A stretch of DNA of 64,000 bases from Perca fluviatilis (GCF_010015445.1 NC_053134.1:11875580-11939579); one strand, 5' to 3'; shown: positions 51,343-58,922, numbered from the stretch's first letter. Notes: generated by a model from the letters alone, not told the origin. Made by a program: numbers and translations.

Positions 51343-52433
51343 GTAAAACTGCATTCATTAATTCAATAAATCCTCCAGCGTCTTCCAAGCCACAACTTGA
51401 AATTCTCCAAGTCCGTAAATGTTTATTTGTTACATTAGGTGAGAAAAACATGCTCCCACTGACTCCCAAGGCTCGTCTTTTAAGAAGTGGAATGTAAACG
51501 AGAGAATTATCAGCGTCAAGAAGAGACAGACAGTTGTGTTTGGGGAGAGAAAATCTGTGAAGTAATTGCCAATTTGCTAACCATATGTCATTCAGCAAGG
51601 ACTGTGGTCTGGGAACAAGGCCAGGTCTGGGGAGGGTGGGGGGGTTAGGTGCCGTCGACTTTTAGGATGAGATTTGTGTTTGTTAGTTATGGCTTGCTGA
51701 GAGTCATGGTTTATGTAGATTTCCACGACTGGTACACTATTCAGGGCCAGGTGGTTTCACTTTGGAACCTTCAATGATAGTATTTTATTAAATAGGACTC
51801 CTGAAAGACACCTTTAAATCATATAAAATACTTAACACACCCACAATCTGTAGCTACCTATCACTTTAGCACTGTCGAAGGACACCCTTTTGTCTTTGTC
51901 CATGCCTGCTACTGTGCTCTGAGATTGCATTAGGGCTAATTTAATGCATATTTGATTTTCTAAGCAAATTTCACCAGAGCCCTTGCCTTAATCCACCGTC
52001 CATAAAAAATAAAAACCTGGCAAGCTTCCGAAAATGCGTGTACGTCTCACATAACCGTCTGTGTCAAATGTAGAACTGAGAAGGGCAAGTTTAAAATAGT
52101 TTGCCCGGATAAATAAATCCAAGGTCGACACAGTTGCCAAAAGTACAACTATCTTGTAGGTCCCCACTCACTGTAATTAAGGCACTATGTAGCACTCAGT
52201 CTCCTTTTTCTCACTGTGTCTTATTTGCCCTCTCCCAGTATCCGGCTGCTCTGATGAACCTTGGTGCCATTCTCCACCTGAATGGGAAACTTCCCGAAGC
52301 AGAGGCCAACTACCTGCGCGCACTCCAGCTCAAACCTGATGATGTCATTACCCAGTCCAACCTGCGCAAGCTGTGGAACATCATGGAGAGGCAGGGACTC
52401 AGGACTAAAGCGTCGGCTCGACATGCAGAATAG
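22029..52433 (+). CDS. tmtc2: TMTC2, transmembrane and TPR repeat-containing protein 2 (exons 2-12; exon 1 lies upstream)
   Basis: TMTC proteins are multipass ER membrane proteins of the GT-C type that O-mannosylate cadherins and protocadherins; TMTC2 has also been linked to SERCA2B/calnexin and to hearing. Eleven exons join in frame: 22029-22644, 35177-36011, 36556-36670, 37446-37531, 38284-38468, 38619-38697, 39851-39972, 42902-42983, 45381-45495, 48296-48359 and 52239-52433. They give 831 residues and a TAG stop; human TMTC2 is 836 residues in full. Residues 1-484 hold the hydrophobic segments and a DUF1736-type region (ARLYWMGNKPP, LSFDWSMDAVPL). Residues 485-831 are tandem TPRs. Near-verbatim TMTC2 matches include SRAIKTNQDLLPETPW, DPHAHKSSVTSCLYNLGK and LKPDDVITQSNLRKLWNIME. 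The first codon is completed by an AG from exon 1, so the N-terminal roughly 28 residues, with the likely catalytic Asp pair, are off-window. Fish may carry a and b copies of this gene; I cannot tell which this is. Confidence 0.97.
22645..23204. other. TMTC2 intron 2, left end
   Basis: It runs from the exon 2 donor to the hAT insertion. No other feature recognised. Confidence 0.6.
23205..23833 (-). mobile_element. hAT deletion derivative, 629 bp, with perfect 8-bp target duplication
   Basis: The ends TAGTGCTGTCAAACGATTAA and AACTGACAGCACTA are inverted. The octamer GTACAAAC abuts both sides (23197-23204 and 23834-23841). An 8-bp duplication is the hAT hallmark. The inside keeps the first coding part of a transposase on the minus strand, followed by loss of the rest, so it is a cut-down copy of an autonomous element. 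Confidence 0.9.
23336..23593 (-). pseudogene. hAT transposase fragment with degenerate BED zinc finger
   Basis: This open frame of 85 codons inside the hAT element reads MDANKILKGKFTFKKSKVIC, then VFCRCELSYHRSTSSLKYLM and AKHTADANS. CxxC followed by a terminal His is the BED-finger layout. Related fish elements have LKYHLMAKH; here the first His is absent, so the finger lacks a zinc ligand. No catalytic DDE region or dimerisation domain follows, so it is a remnant. Confidence 0.7.
23834..24049. other. TMTC2 intron 2 between two repeats
   Basis: Unique-looking sequence with nothing recognised. Confidence 0.5.
24050..24420. repeat. Interspersed repeat with (AAT)n and TTTATTTATATAGCACC start
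   Basis: An (AAT)n run at 24050-24091 leads into GTTTATTTATATAGCACCCT, a sequence common at the ends of dispersed repeats in teleosts. The following 300 bases (CCACAGTGTCCACAGATCTT, GAGAGAGTTCCAAAG) match the rest of that family. Class not certain; LINE or composite origin is possible. Confidence 0.6.
24421..25395. other. TMTC2 intron 2, unremarkable
   Basis: No gene or repeat recognised. Confidence 0.5.
25396..25489. repeat. (GT)n microsatellite
   Basis: About 47 perfect GT units. Confidence 0.98.
25490..29614. other. TMTC2 intron 2, no genes seen
   Basis: The stretch 26170-26520 is locally GC-rich and open in two frames but has no known domain or good splice pair. Near 27860 the sequence GTGTAAACGGGGCCTTAAAT looks like one end of a MITE whose other end was not found. 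28140-28460 looks unique and could be conserved non-coding DNA; alignment would be needed. Confidence 0.45.
29615..30008. repeat. Interspersed repeat starting CTCCTGTTGTCCTCGGGT
   Basis: The start, with GGTTGAATTTGACCCGG, is a repeat I recognise from fish genomes. It appears interrupted by the inverted-repeat element at 30009-30844, and the A-rich stretch after 30844 (to about 30960) may be its far side. Confidence 0.45.
30009..30844. mobile_element. TIR element, 836 bp, Harbinger-like
   Basis: The left end AGGCCGGCTACACACTGAAT continues GCGTGGCGTG; the right end CACGCCACGCATCCAGTATG continues TAGCCAGCCT, its inverse with few mismatches. Flanks read TAA and TGA if the element starts at GGCC, an imperfect TWA duplication. 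The inner GC-rich block near 30640-30800 has sub-repeats of the same CACGCCACGC word. No transposase is encoded. Confidence 0.75.
30845..31332. other. TMTC2 intron 2 between two MITEs
   Basis: It contains an A-run near 30940. Nothing else recognised. Confidence 0.5.
31333..31859. mobile_element. TIR element with internal (TA)n
   Basis: The left end TGCTACGTTTACACGTGG and right end CATGTACGTGTAAACAGGGT are imperfect inverses sharing GTTTACACGT and ATTTT. A (TA)n run sits at 31495-31545. No clear target duplication. The theme of GTTTACACG recurs inside (TTTGCGTGTAAACGAAG), as in fish MITEs of this kind. Confidence 0.65.
31495..31545. repeat. (TA)n microsatellite
   Basis: About 25 TA units within the inverted-repeat element. 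Confidence 0.95.
31860..35176. other. TMTC2 intron 2, right end
   Basis: No further exon or clear repeat recognised. It ends in a TC-rich tract before exon 3. Confidence 0.55.
35177..36011 (+). CDS. tmtc2: TMTC2 coding exon 3 (DUF1736 and last membrane segments)
   Basis: The acceptor is CTCTTTCAG|AAAAAG and the donor AAAG|GTAAGA. The phase goes from 0 to 1, giving residues 207-484. It encodes a membrane segment (LAVLASWGVILLSARLYW), the DUF1736-type lumenal loop (NPAADSPHFLTRTLTFL, LSFDWSMDAVPL), and a low-complexity Asn/Gly loop in which NGK recurs (TNGKAYVTNGKSITNGNG) with one NGS glycosylation sequon. The hydrophobic run PATNLFFYVGFVIAERVLYI follows. The Asn/Gly loop is the least conserved part of the family; human has a similar but differently worded loop. 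Confidence 0.97.
36012..36555. other. TMTC2 intron 3
   Basis: A short intron with a small (AATC)n run near 36353. Nothing else recognised. Confidence 0.7.
36556..36670 (+). CDS. tmtc2: TMTC2 coding exon 4 (first TPR)
   Basis: The acceptor is CCCATAG and the donor CCT|GTGAGT; the phase goes from 1 to 2. The start of the TPR superhelix reads AWGNLGNVLKNQGKMAEAEK, then AYRNALHHRGNMADMLYN. It matches human TMTC2 closely. Confidence 0.96.
36671..37445. other. TMTC2 intron 4
   Basis: Nothing recognised. The 189-codon minus open frame here is chance. Confidence 0.7.
37446..37531 (+). CDS. tmtc2: TMTC2 coding exon 5 (TPR)
   Basis: The acceptor is CTATTAG and the donor GCAT|GTAAGT; the phase goes from 2 to 1. 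It encodes LGLLLQENENFSEALHYYK followed by LAIGSRPTLA, the second TPR, nearly identical to human. Confidence 0.96.
37532..38283. other. TMTC2 intron 5
   Basis: Nothing recognised beyond splice signals and AT-rich sequence. Confidence 0.7.
38284..38468 (+). CDS. tmtc2: TMTC2 coding exon 6 (TPRs)
   Basis: The acceptor is CTTCACAG. The donor is an unusual GAG|GTTCGG; the boundary is fixed by homology because EQGQQE must join EALSVYKEA. The phase goes from 1 to 0. It encodes SAYLNTGIILMNQGNLEEAK and the conserved block DENLKDPHAHKSSVTSCLYN. Confidence 0.95.
38619..38697 (+). CDS. tmtc2: TMTC2 coding exon 7 (TPR)
   Basis: The acceptor is CACTTCAG and the donor ATGG|GTAAGT; the phase goes from 0 to 1. 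It encodes EALSVYKEAVQKMPRQFAPH and SLFNMM, almost identical to human TMTC2. Confidence 0.96.
38698..39850. other. TMTC2 intron 7
   Basis: Nothing recognised. Confidence 0.7.
39851..39972 (+). CDS. tmtc2: TMTC2 coding exon 8 (TPR)
   Basis: The acceptor is GTGTTTCAG and the donor CATT|GTAAGT; the phase goes from 1 to 0. It encodes GEAYMRLNRLEEAGHWYRES and LRAKPDHIPAHLTYGKHLSI. The end of the exon (HLSII) differs from human (LLALT) but stays in frame with exon 9. Confidence 0.95.
39973..42901. other. TMTC2 intron 8
   Basis: It contains the compound CA microsatellite at 42074-42213. No other feature recognised. Confidence 0.65.
42074..42213. repeat. (CA)n microsatellite, interrupted
   Basis: A CA run with a few interruptions (ATGC, ACGC, AAAC), perfect from about 42119 to 42204. 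Confidence 0.97.
42902..42983 (+). CDS. tmtc2: TMTC2 coding exon 9 (TPR)
   Basis: The acceptor is CCTTTTAG and the donor TATG|GTAAGA; the phase goes from 0 to 1. It encodes GQKTEAEKYYLRAIQLDPKK and GNCYMHY, aligned without gaps to human TMTC2. Confidence 0.95.
42984..44796. other. TMTC2 intron 9, left part
   Basis: No gene or repeat recognised. The TC-rich open frames around 43700-44650 lack any domain. Confidence 0.55.
44805..45094. mobile_element. hAT-like MITE, 290 bp, with perfect 8-bp target duplication
   Basis: It starts TAGGGCTGCAACTAACGATT and ends GATTAATCTTTGCAGCTCTA, imperfect inverses. It is flanked by the octamer TTATATTC on both sides (44797-44804 and 45095-45102). ATTAATCGATTA words fill both ends. 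It is non-coding. Older relatives lie at 3660-3790 and 16370-16700. Confidence 0.9.
45381..45495 (+). CDS. tmtc2: TMTC2 coding exon 10 (TPR)
   Basis: The acceptor is CTCTCTCCAG. The donor CTCAG|GTTGGC has T instead of a purine at +3; the boundary is set by the downstream RQASLNEAA. The phase goes from 1 to 2. It encodes GQFLLEQSRLGEAAEMAERA and ELDSSEFDVVFSAAHMLR. Confidence 0.95.
46264..46297. repeat. (TA)n microsatellite
   Basis: About 17 TA units in intron 10. Confidence 0.95.
46334..46851. mobile_element. PIF/Harbinger-like MITE, 518 bp
   Basis: The start AGGCCGTTTTATGGTTCTGC and the end GCAGAAGCATAAAACGGCCT are inverse with one mismatch. TAA lies immediately outside on both sides (46331-46333 and 46852-46854), fitting the 3-bp TWA target of PIF/Harbinger. 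It contains a (GT)n run at 46452-46477 and no transposase. Confidence 0.85.
48296..48359 (+). CDS. tmtc2: TMTC2 coding exon 11 (TPR)
   Basis: The acceptor is TCTCTTCAG and the donor AGAT|GTAAGT; the phase goes from 2 to 0. It encodes QASLNEAAERQYERAASLRP. A long (CA)n tract starts 48 bases after the donor. At 64 bases, skipping this exon would shift the frame into exon 12. Confidence 0.95.
48408..48489. repeat. (CA)n microsatellite 48 bases after the exon 11 donor
   Basis: About 41 perfect units. Intronic CA repeats close to donors are known binding sites for hnRNP L. Confidence 0.98.
50401..50567 (-). mobile_element. tRNA-derived SINE with 11-bp target duplication
   Basis: Read on the minus strand it begins GGGGCGGCCTCTAGCTCACC (A-box-like TAGCTCACCCA), has a B-box-like GGTTCAAACCC at about 50510-50525, and ends in AATCTTTAAAAAAA. 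AAAGCAGCACA lies on both sides (50390-50400 and 50568-50578), the length expected for LINE-driven retroposition. The family is one I recognise as common in percomorph fish. Confidence 0.88.
51293..51342. repeat. (CT)n microsatellite
   Basis: About 24 CT units with one TT interruption near the end. Confidence 0.96.
52239..52433 (+). CDS. tmtc2: TMTC2 terminal coding exon 12 (last TPR and stop)
   Basis: The acceptor is CTCTCCCAG|TATCC. It encodes YPAALMNLGAILHLNGKLPE, then AEANYLRALQLKPDDVITQS and NLRKLWNIMERQGL, ending in ASARHAE and a TAG at 52431-52433. Human TMTC2 ends in the same region with a short divergent tail. Confidence 0.97.
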   Translation, partial: YPAALMNLGAILHLNGKLPEAEANYLRALQLKPDDVITQSNLRKLWNIMERQGLRTKASARHAE

Positions 52434-52954
52434 CGACCTTTGAACTGGGAGAGTTGCTGCACTGTTCCCTTCATGATGACGCAGAGGGTCCTCCAGAGAG
52501 TGAAGCAGGACAGGATATGAAAGAGCTGGAGGCTCAGAGCTCTCTCTACGAGACGGGAGAGACTCCTTCTTTAGGGTTGTGGTCTTGTGGAAGACAGTTT
52601 AAGGCTTCGCATGTTTGGAATTCAAGGGTGTAGGAGGTCAACCAGATAACACGTCACAACCAGTGTTTTATGGTGGCTCAAACGACTAATGTCACCTTTA
52701 TTATTACATTTTATATAGCGATGCTCAGCTGTTAAATGATGCACTGAACTCAAAGGCAAATAATGGCAAAGTCCAAACAAAAACATCTTGAGAACAAAGG
52801 TCTCAAAAAATCACCAGATTGTTATTCAAATGTCATTAAAAACGTGTTTTAAAGCACTTAATTTGAATAACGATGCAGCAAGTATTTGAATAATCATTTT
52901 ACGCAGAAAGGTTGTCGGCACTGATGGGATAATGATGCCAGCTGGTTTGTGTTA

Positions 52955-53400
52955 AAGGGGAATGCCACCGATTTTACAAATCAAAGTGTGTTCACAGGTT
53001 TTGGGATTACTACTGCATTTGTGAAAAACCTGTTGTATAAAAAAATTGTGGTGGCAGAGGGAGCTGAGCAATGTCTAGTCCATATCCACGACGTTCCATT
53101 TCCATGGTTGCTCCGTTGCCGATGGGAATTCTGCCAGATTTCACTCATTTAGGCCGGATATCCGTTGATATGCTCCTCAGATCTCTGCAGGGTAAATCCA
53201 GACAGATAGACTATCTGTCCAATCTGAGTTTTCTGTTGCACGACTAAAACAACCTTTGTACGTACACGTTCCACCAAAACAAGTTCCTCCCCAAGGCTAT
53301 TTTGCAGAGGCGCCGTTGCTTTGTACGGCGCTCAGCGCCGCCCAGGACGATTGTGATTGGTTTAAAGAAATGCCAATAAACCAGAGCACGGTTTTCTCTC
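52955..53400. repeat. Interspersed repeat inside the TMTC2 3' UTR
   Basis: AGGGGAATGCCACCGATTTT at the left, and CTCTGCAGGGTAAATCCAGA plus GATTGTGATTGGTTTAAAGA further on, are repeats I recognise from fish genomes. They may be one composite or two adjoining elements. Exact ends were not resolved. Confidence 0.6.
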
Positions 53401-53882
53401 AGTCACAGCATTGTAAATGCTTGTGACTGTAAAAAATGAAAACACATGAGAAAAGTCCTCAGCGGTGCCAAAGCATGAACTGAGTCTTTACGCCTCTCGT
53501 GCCAAGCAAGAACTGAAATGTGTTGTGTTTCTTGTGTCAAATGAAGATGTTTCATTTCATGTGATCAAAGGATCAAACTTAATTTATTAACACACTTTAT
53601 TGTATGTGAAAAATCCAACAATGTGCCGTCGCTGTCACAGTAGCCCACCCTCTCTGATTTCTCCACCTTCTAAAGAAGGCAACATGAAAATTCCATGAAA
53701 ATGTGTTTTTATATGTGTATTTTCTCTCTCTGCTCAGGGACATCAGGTTGTGGTTCCTGTCACATAATGGCTTTGTGACACAGAGAGTTTCTTAAAAATT
53801 ATGTTAGGTGTTTTTTTGATGATTGTGATGTTTGGTTAAATTATAGAAAATGTGTAACTGAAAATGTGTTGTGTTTTGTAAA

Positions 53883-53909
53883 AATAAATGAACATTTTTC
53901 CATAATAAA
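53883..53909 (+). terminator. Polyadenylation signals of TMTC2
   Basis: There are two AATAAA hexamers 21 bases apart, about 1.45 kb after the stop codon. They are the best candidates for ending the TMTC2 transcript. Confidence 0.55.
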
Positions 53910-54210
53910 AACATGACTTTTGCTGTCAGCATTGTGATGTCCTCTGGGATACCTGTGCCTCTCAACAATGTAAATTCAGTCTGCCGACCCACATGTATAT
54001 TTTGAGTTGATATTTGGCCTTTAATCCTGTCACTTCACACAAGCGTACACCTCCATCTGCGTCTCACAGCAGAGAGTGGAGAGTGACGAAATCAAAGCGT
54101 AGTCTCCCATGAAGCCGATATAACAGGGAAATATGCGAGTGGGCTGTGTTCAACACAGCAGTTGTTTACTCCCCTAAAGCCGTTAACAATATTACCAACT
54201 ACTTAGCTTG

Positions 54211-54590
54211 AAGCTCTAAGCGATGTTGGGTGACGTCTTTTCTTGTTGACGTTCGAAGTATTGTCAAAGAAAACGGAGGCTAGCTCGCCCCTCCCTCCTC
54301 CTCATCCCGTCCCCTCTCCCTCCCTTCCGTGCTTCCTGAAACAGTCATGAACGCACTAACCCCCCAACCCCCACCCCCAAATCCTTCTTGTCGGTTATTG
54401 GCTGGAACGCTGTTTATGTTTCGTGGTGCAGGTTGGCACATTTTGTTTTTGTTGCCGTTTGTGGAGCTCAGTTTTTTTACAGTGTGTTCAGGGGACAGGC
54501 AGCAAGCTGATAATGAGGAGATGTTTGCTGTATGTGACAAAAAATGTTGTAGCCTAAAAAACGCGTGACATCGCTTAGAGCACCTTTAAG
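54211..54590. mobile_element. MITE with GCTCTAAGCGATGT inverted ends
   Basis: GCTCTAAGCGATGT at 54213-54226 is inverted exactly at 54568-54581. The right side continues CACCTTTAAG, and the left lacks the counterpart, so the left end is eroded. No target duplication seen. Confidence 0.7.
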
Positions 54591-55084
54591 ACTCAAGTTT
54601 GCAATGAGCTTATAGGAATCTCTTAAAACAGACAACAAACAAGGGGATAATATGCCACAAAACAGCCCATAACTTTCAACATTCCATAACTACAACAATT
54701 AAATATGAAAAATTCACAATCCATGTGCCACAACATCCAAAAGAAAATAAAGAACATTAAGCCTCTCCAAAACGTGACTTACAATTTATACCAACGCTAA
54801 TATTGCATGTAGATGTAGCAGCATAAGATTAGGAATTGGCAGCCAGCAGACACCAAAACATCGCCCACAAGCATCTCTGTAGGCCATGCAAGCAGCCAAG
54901 ACATCAACTCATGATATTGATGATACAGTAACATCATCACAAGCAGCAAATTAGTAATTTGTAGCACACAGCTAATATGACCACTGGCATGGGGTCACTA
55001 TATAGCTCATAGATTATTTCCTCTTGTAGCTTTTGAAAAGTTACATTATGATACTTCTTGCAGGCAAGCTAGTACAGTATATTA

Positions 55085-55256
55085 AATAGACCTTTTTTTC
55101 ACAGCAGGAAAAACATAGTTGTAGTTGATAACAGTAACGATGGCTGCATTCCACTCAGGGGAGCCAGTTCCAGGGAGCCATCGTTATCGTTATTAATTAC
55201 ACCTATGCCTTTCCTGCTATGAAAGGTCAAAAGGCCTGTTGTGAAAAAGGTCTATT
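55085..55256. mobile_element. Short palindromic MITE, 172 bp
   Basis: AATAGACCTTTTTTTCACAG at the left is inverted at the right as CTGTTGTGAAAAAGGTCTAT with a following T. Inside, GTAACGATGGCT pairs with AGCCATCGTTAT, so almost the whole element can fold back. Confidence 0.75.
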
Positions 55257-55630
55257 CTAAATTACATAAGCAGCAGCAGCATAGGTAGCAGCAAGTGTTT
55301 ACGGCACACTTAACAGCAGATTTAGCAAATGAGCAGAGTGGCAGCAGCAGTTAGCTAGAAGAGATAAAGAGAAAGCAGAGCACTGTTAATTTTTATTGAC
55401 ACTGGCTTTACTTCCTTGTTGATGAGGGTCCCACAGACTGCAAAGCTATGTATATTAATAACGATAAATGCAGAAATTAGGTTCTTTTCTCTCATTTTGT
55501 TTTCTTTGATCAAAACCCCATATGTAGAATGACATTTCCCTTTGCCACAAACTGAGTCTGCATTGCTGTTACACCAAATAAGGAAATATTTCATGTTTTA
55601 TGTGCCATGCATGAACAAATAATATATATA

Positions 55631-55728
55631 CACTCACCGGCCACTTTATTAGGTACACCTTGCTAGTACCAGGTTGGACCCCCCTTTTGCCTTCAGAACT
55701 GCCTTCTTCGTGGCATGTTCAACAAACA
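55631..55728. mobile_element. Truncated Tc1/mariner-like transposon end
   Basis: CACTCACCGGCCACTTTATT then AGGTACACCTTGCTAGTACC is the known terminus of a widespread fish Tc1-like element; the sequence decays after about 98 bases. The other end and the transposase are absent. Confidence 0.8.
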
Positions 55729-55920
55729 GATATCCATTGATAAGAGTATGTCATGTAAGTGTAGTAGTGATGCAATCGTCTTCCTGAACTAGTTTGCATT
55801 TAACTGAGATATTGTTGTGTGTTTGACAATGTTTAAATGTTTAATAATGTAGAAAGGAAGTAATTTCTCTCAAGTGCCGTTAGCTAGTCTTGGTTTCATT
55901 GAAGACAGAAAAAAATAGTG

Positions 55921-55961
55921 CCACACACACACAGACACACACACGCACACACACACACACA
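55921..55961. repeat. (CA)n microsatellite
   Basis: Short interrupted CA run. Confidence 0.9.
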
Positions 55962-57499
55962 TCTCTGAGAGGAACCACAGTAATTAGACTTGGTCTTTTC
56001 ACAAACTCAACATGTTGATATCATCTGATCAAGCCGACATCAAAGAGGTTCTAATCACATGCCAGGCTTTGAGCACACCAAGCTGTAAATATTTAAGAAG
56101 ATATCAAACTTGATTCATTGAGTTGCAAATACTCACAGCCCCAGTTTCACACATTTCAAACTAGAAGTTAGCACAAATGTGTGAGGAAAAATGTAGTTAT
56201 GTAATAATAAAAACACTGAATCAAGAATGTTATGCATAGAAACTACCTTATTTTGAAACACCATCTGCTAGACTCATCACTGAATCTGCCCATCTCACCC
56301 ACAGGACCAATTATATCATCAGAGATCAGCGATGATGGCCTGGCTCTGGAAAACAGCTCCAACTACAAAAACTACCAATGCCATACCAGTAAACAGCCAC
56401 ATACACATGTGGCTCCATACAATATTGAGCCAAAATAAATGAATATTTAAGTAAAAAAAATAAAAATAGAGACAAGTGACTGTGATTTATTTGCCCTTTG
56501 TTACAAATTAAATTGGTGTGTGAATATGTTAGACCATAGAATGATGAAATAATAAAAATAATGAGTGTGTCTATGTGAGAGTGTGTGCATGTCACTGGGG
56601 ATTGTGGAATGGTAATGTTATGAGTTTTCTTATCACTGTCAAACATTCCGTCTAATGTAATAATAAAATATTGTATTATATATTATGGAGTCAAATGGAT
56701 TCCACTGGATAGTAATGTGATTAATATGTCTTATCCAATTAACTACACAGACAGGAGTATATGAACATCAGTACATAAGAAATAAAGTTCTAGGAATATG
56801 AAACCATGCTACAGCAAATCAAATTCAGGGTATGCCTCAAAAATGGATGCAATGGATGTAACATTTCGTATCTGTATTTCTCAGGTCACACTAGCTTGAA
56901 ACCTAATGAGGAAACACTTTGATAACCTCTTCTTCTGTCTGCCTGTGGGGTTGAACACCACCAGGAGTGGTGCCAAGGATCCTCAGTTCCAGTCTCCTTT
57001 AGCACACAAGAGAAACAATACAAGCAAGTCATCCTGTCTAATGGTAATTGCAGCTGAGTAACATTTTCCTTCAGTGAAGAGAGTCTGTACTTACTGTACT
57101 TTACACCTAACTTCCAATTAAATGTAAATTGCTTTTTGTCATTCAGAAGATAAAAGTAATTCAAACATGATGGCAATATGTGTTTCATATCCGGCAGACA
57201 TGACTTCTGACGGCGGAGCAACACCTGGGCCTACTAGTTAAAGTAAACCCCTAAAACTACACAATAGGGAAGGAAGTTAGGCAGGCCCATGACACATGAA
57301 AGGTTTCCTCCCACTGCTCCACACTACGTCTGCATGGTAAGCATATGGGAGTAGTGGAAGCGTTTGGATGGTGCCTTATGTCTTGGTGTTTCAGTGAACT
57401 GAAGTTCAGGGTCATTACATGTGGTTTAATTGAACAGTTGGGCATACATTGCGTCACTAAAAGCTATTTGTTGCAAAGACACTTGACCCAGATGCACAT

Positions 57500-57604
57500 G
57501 GAGGAGGATGAAGTATAAAAAGTAGCATGAAATTAAAATACTCCTTACAATTGTACTGAAGTAGAGTACTTGAGTGAATATACTCAGTTACTTCCCACCA
57601 CTGA
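57500..57604 (-). mobile_element. Solo end of a hAT-like repeat
   Basis: On the minus strand it begins CAGTGGTGGGAAGTAACTGA and continues with GAGTA/AGTAC words, the start of a repeat common in fish. It fades after about 100 bases. Confidence 0.6.
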
Positions 57605-57919
57605 ATATAACCACTGGCTGTGAGCCTTGGGTAACTAATAATGATGATGTTGGAACAGGGACTGCTGACTCACTCGGAAGGTAGTTTAGTGCAAAAATAA
57701 TGGCAAACGTGCCATTAGAAACCCGGAAAAATAATGTGGACCAGCCAGTACTGATCTCTGCCAAGACTTCGACCTCTATGTCTAAAATGTTGCATGCGTC
57801 AACAGCGACCTCTGCTGATAGTTTCCCTTTAGTACGGTTGGCTTCATTTCAAGATGTGGAGGATGAGGTCGAGGTGAATAAACGCCCTTAGAAAACACAA
57901 GCCTGTGGTAACACAATAA

Positions 57920-58043
57920 TATGGAAGCCCTGAAAGGCAAGGTAAAAAAAAAATTGCCTACGTACAAGATACTATCTCCTAAACTTTTTGGCTAACAATG
58001 CTCAAAAAAAAAATAATTCACCTTACCTTTAAGGGCTTCCGTA
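57920..58043. mobile_element. Mini MITE, about 124 bp
   Basis: TATGGAAGCCCTGAAAGGCA then AGGT at the left is inverted at the right as ACCTTTAAGGGCTTCCGTA. Flanking octamers ACAATAAT and ACAATAAA agree at 7 of 8, hinting at a hAT-type target duplication. Confidence 0.6.
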
Positions 58044-58096
58044 CAATAAACTTCTAGTCAGATACGAAAAAATACTGATACATTTAATTATCTATC

Positions 58097-58122
58097 TATT
58101 ATTATTATTATTATTATTATTA
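58097..58122. repeat. (ATT)n microsatellite
   Basis: About eight ATT units. Confidence 0.9.
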
Positions 58123-58565
58123 ATTTCACTTATGTTTGCAGGCAGGAATGGAAATGGAAAGAATGTAAAGTACACCACAGACAGTGATGCAGGTGAATTA
58201 TTTGCATAAGTTGTGAATGGACATATTTGGGTGTATTGAAATTTGACACCTGCAGAGAGCAGTGCAACAGGTTTTCTGGCTTGTGTGAGTTAAGTTTTGA
58301 TTTCCACCCTCCTGTTGAAGGTGCTTGGTAATAGATAAAGGTACTGAATGTCCTGCTAACAAAGTCTACACTACACCTGCACATCTGAATACTCTGACTG
58401 TAATCTGAGTGTGTGATGTAAGTGGGCCTAGAATCGTTAGCAGCTGCCCTGCATCATCATGAAACCACAGTCATTAGGCTTTGTATCCCAGTAATATTAC
58501 AGATAATAAAAAAAAATTGGAAGATGAATAAAGACATACAGATTTTGTTTGGTTGTGACAGCTAA

Positions 58566-58571
58566 TTTATT
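58566..58571 (-). terminator. Candidate polyadenylation signal for PARP11-like copy B
   Basis: An AATAAA on the minus strand lies about 350 bases after the stop codon. It is a plausible end of the transcript, on weak evidence. Confidence 0.4.
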
Positions 58572-58922
58572 TATGAAGCTCCTCTGTTTCAGGATCAAAG
58601 AGAAATCTGCGAAATGTGGTCATGAATGTTATCTTATTGTAAACAAATGTGACAAAAGTCAACCTGTAATAATGCATTTTAAAAACTACACTTCGTCGGA
58701 CCATATCGTTTTCATGATAGCTGAACGTATGTCATTCACATTAATGCAGATTCTAGCTCCTTTTAAAAATGTTGTAAAAAAAGTTTTGTAAAAATATTTT
58801 TGAAGCCATCAAAAGTTACTGTATGCTGGAAAGTTTTTCACCCAGACAGTGTAAGGTAGACATGTTGATAAAGAGATGATAGAGTTGTTGATATTGCACA
58901 TCCTCAAGATCCTCTCTTGACT

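Larger units (their letters stand above)
48360..52238. other. TMTC2 intron 11
   Basis: It carries the (CA)n tract beside exon 11, the SINE at 50401-50567 and the (CT)n run at 51293-51342. No other exon recognised. Confidence 0.6.
52434..53930 (+). other. tmtc2: TMTC2 3' untranslated region
   Basis: About 1.5 kb of non-coding sequence follows the TAG stop. It ends near two AATAAA signals at 53883-53888 and 53904-53909, which are the first closely paired signals after the stop. The middle third (about 52955-53400) looks like an inserted interspersed repeat. The true cleavage site cannot be seen from sequence alone. Confidence 0.65.
53931..58565. other. Intergenic region between the convergent TMTC2 and PARP11-like genes
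   Basis: No gene recognised. It holds several transposon remnants (54211, 55085, 55631, 57500, 57920) and two microsatellites. Open frames at 56886-57224 (minus) and 57700-57891 (plus) have no family match or splice context. Confidence 0.6.

Noticed and set aside
56886..57224. 112-codon minus-strand open frame, possible extra exon or PARP-linked gene
   Set aside because: No PARP, WWE or zinc-finger motif, and no in-frame splice link to the copy at 58923.
57700..57891. 63-codon plus-strand open frame
   Set aside because: Reads like protein (MANVPLETRKNNVDQPVLIS) but has no recognised homologue, splice context or neighbouring exon.
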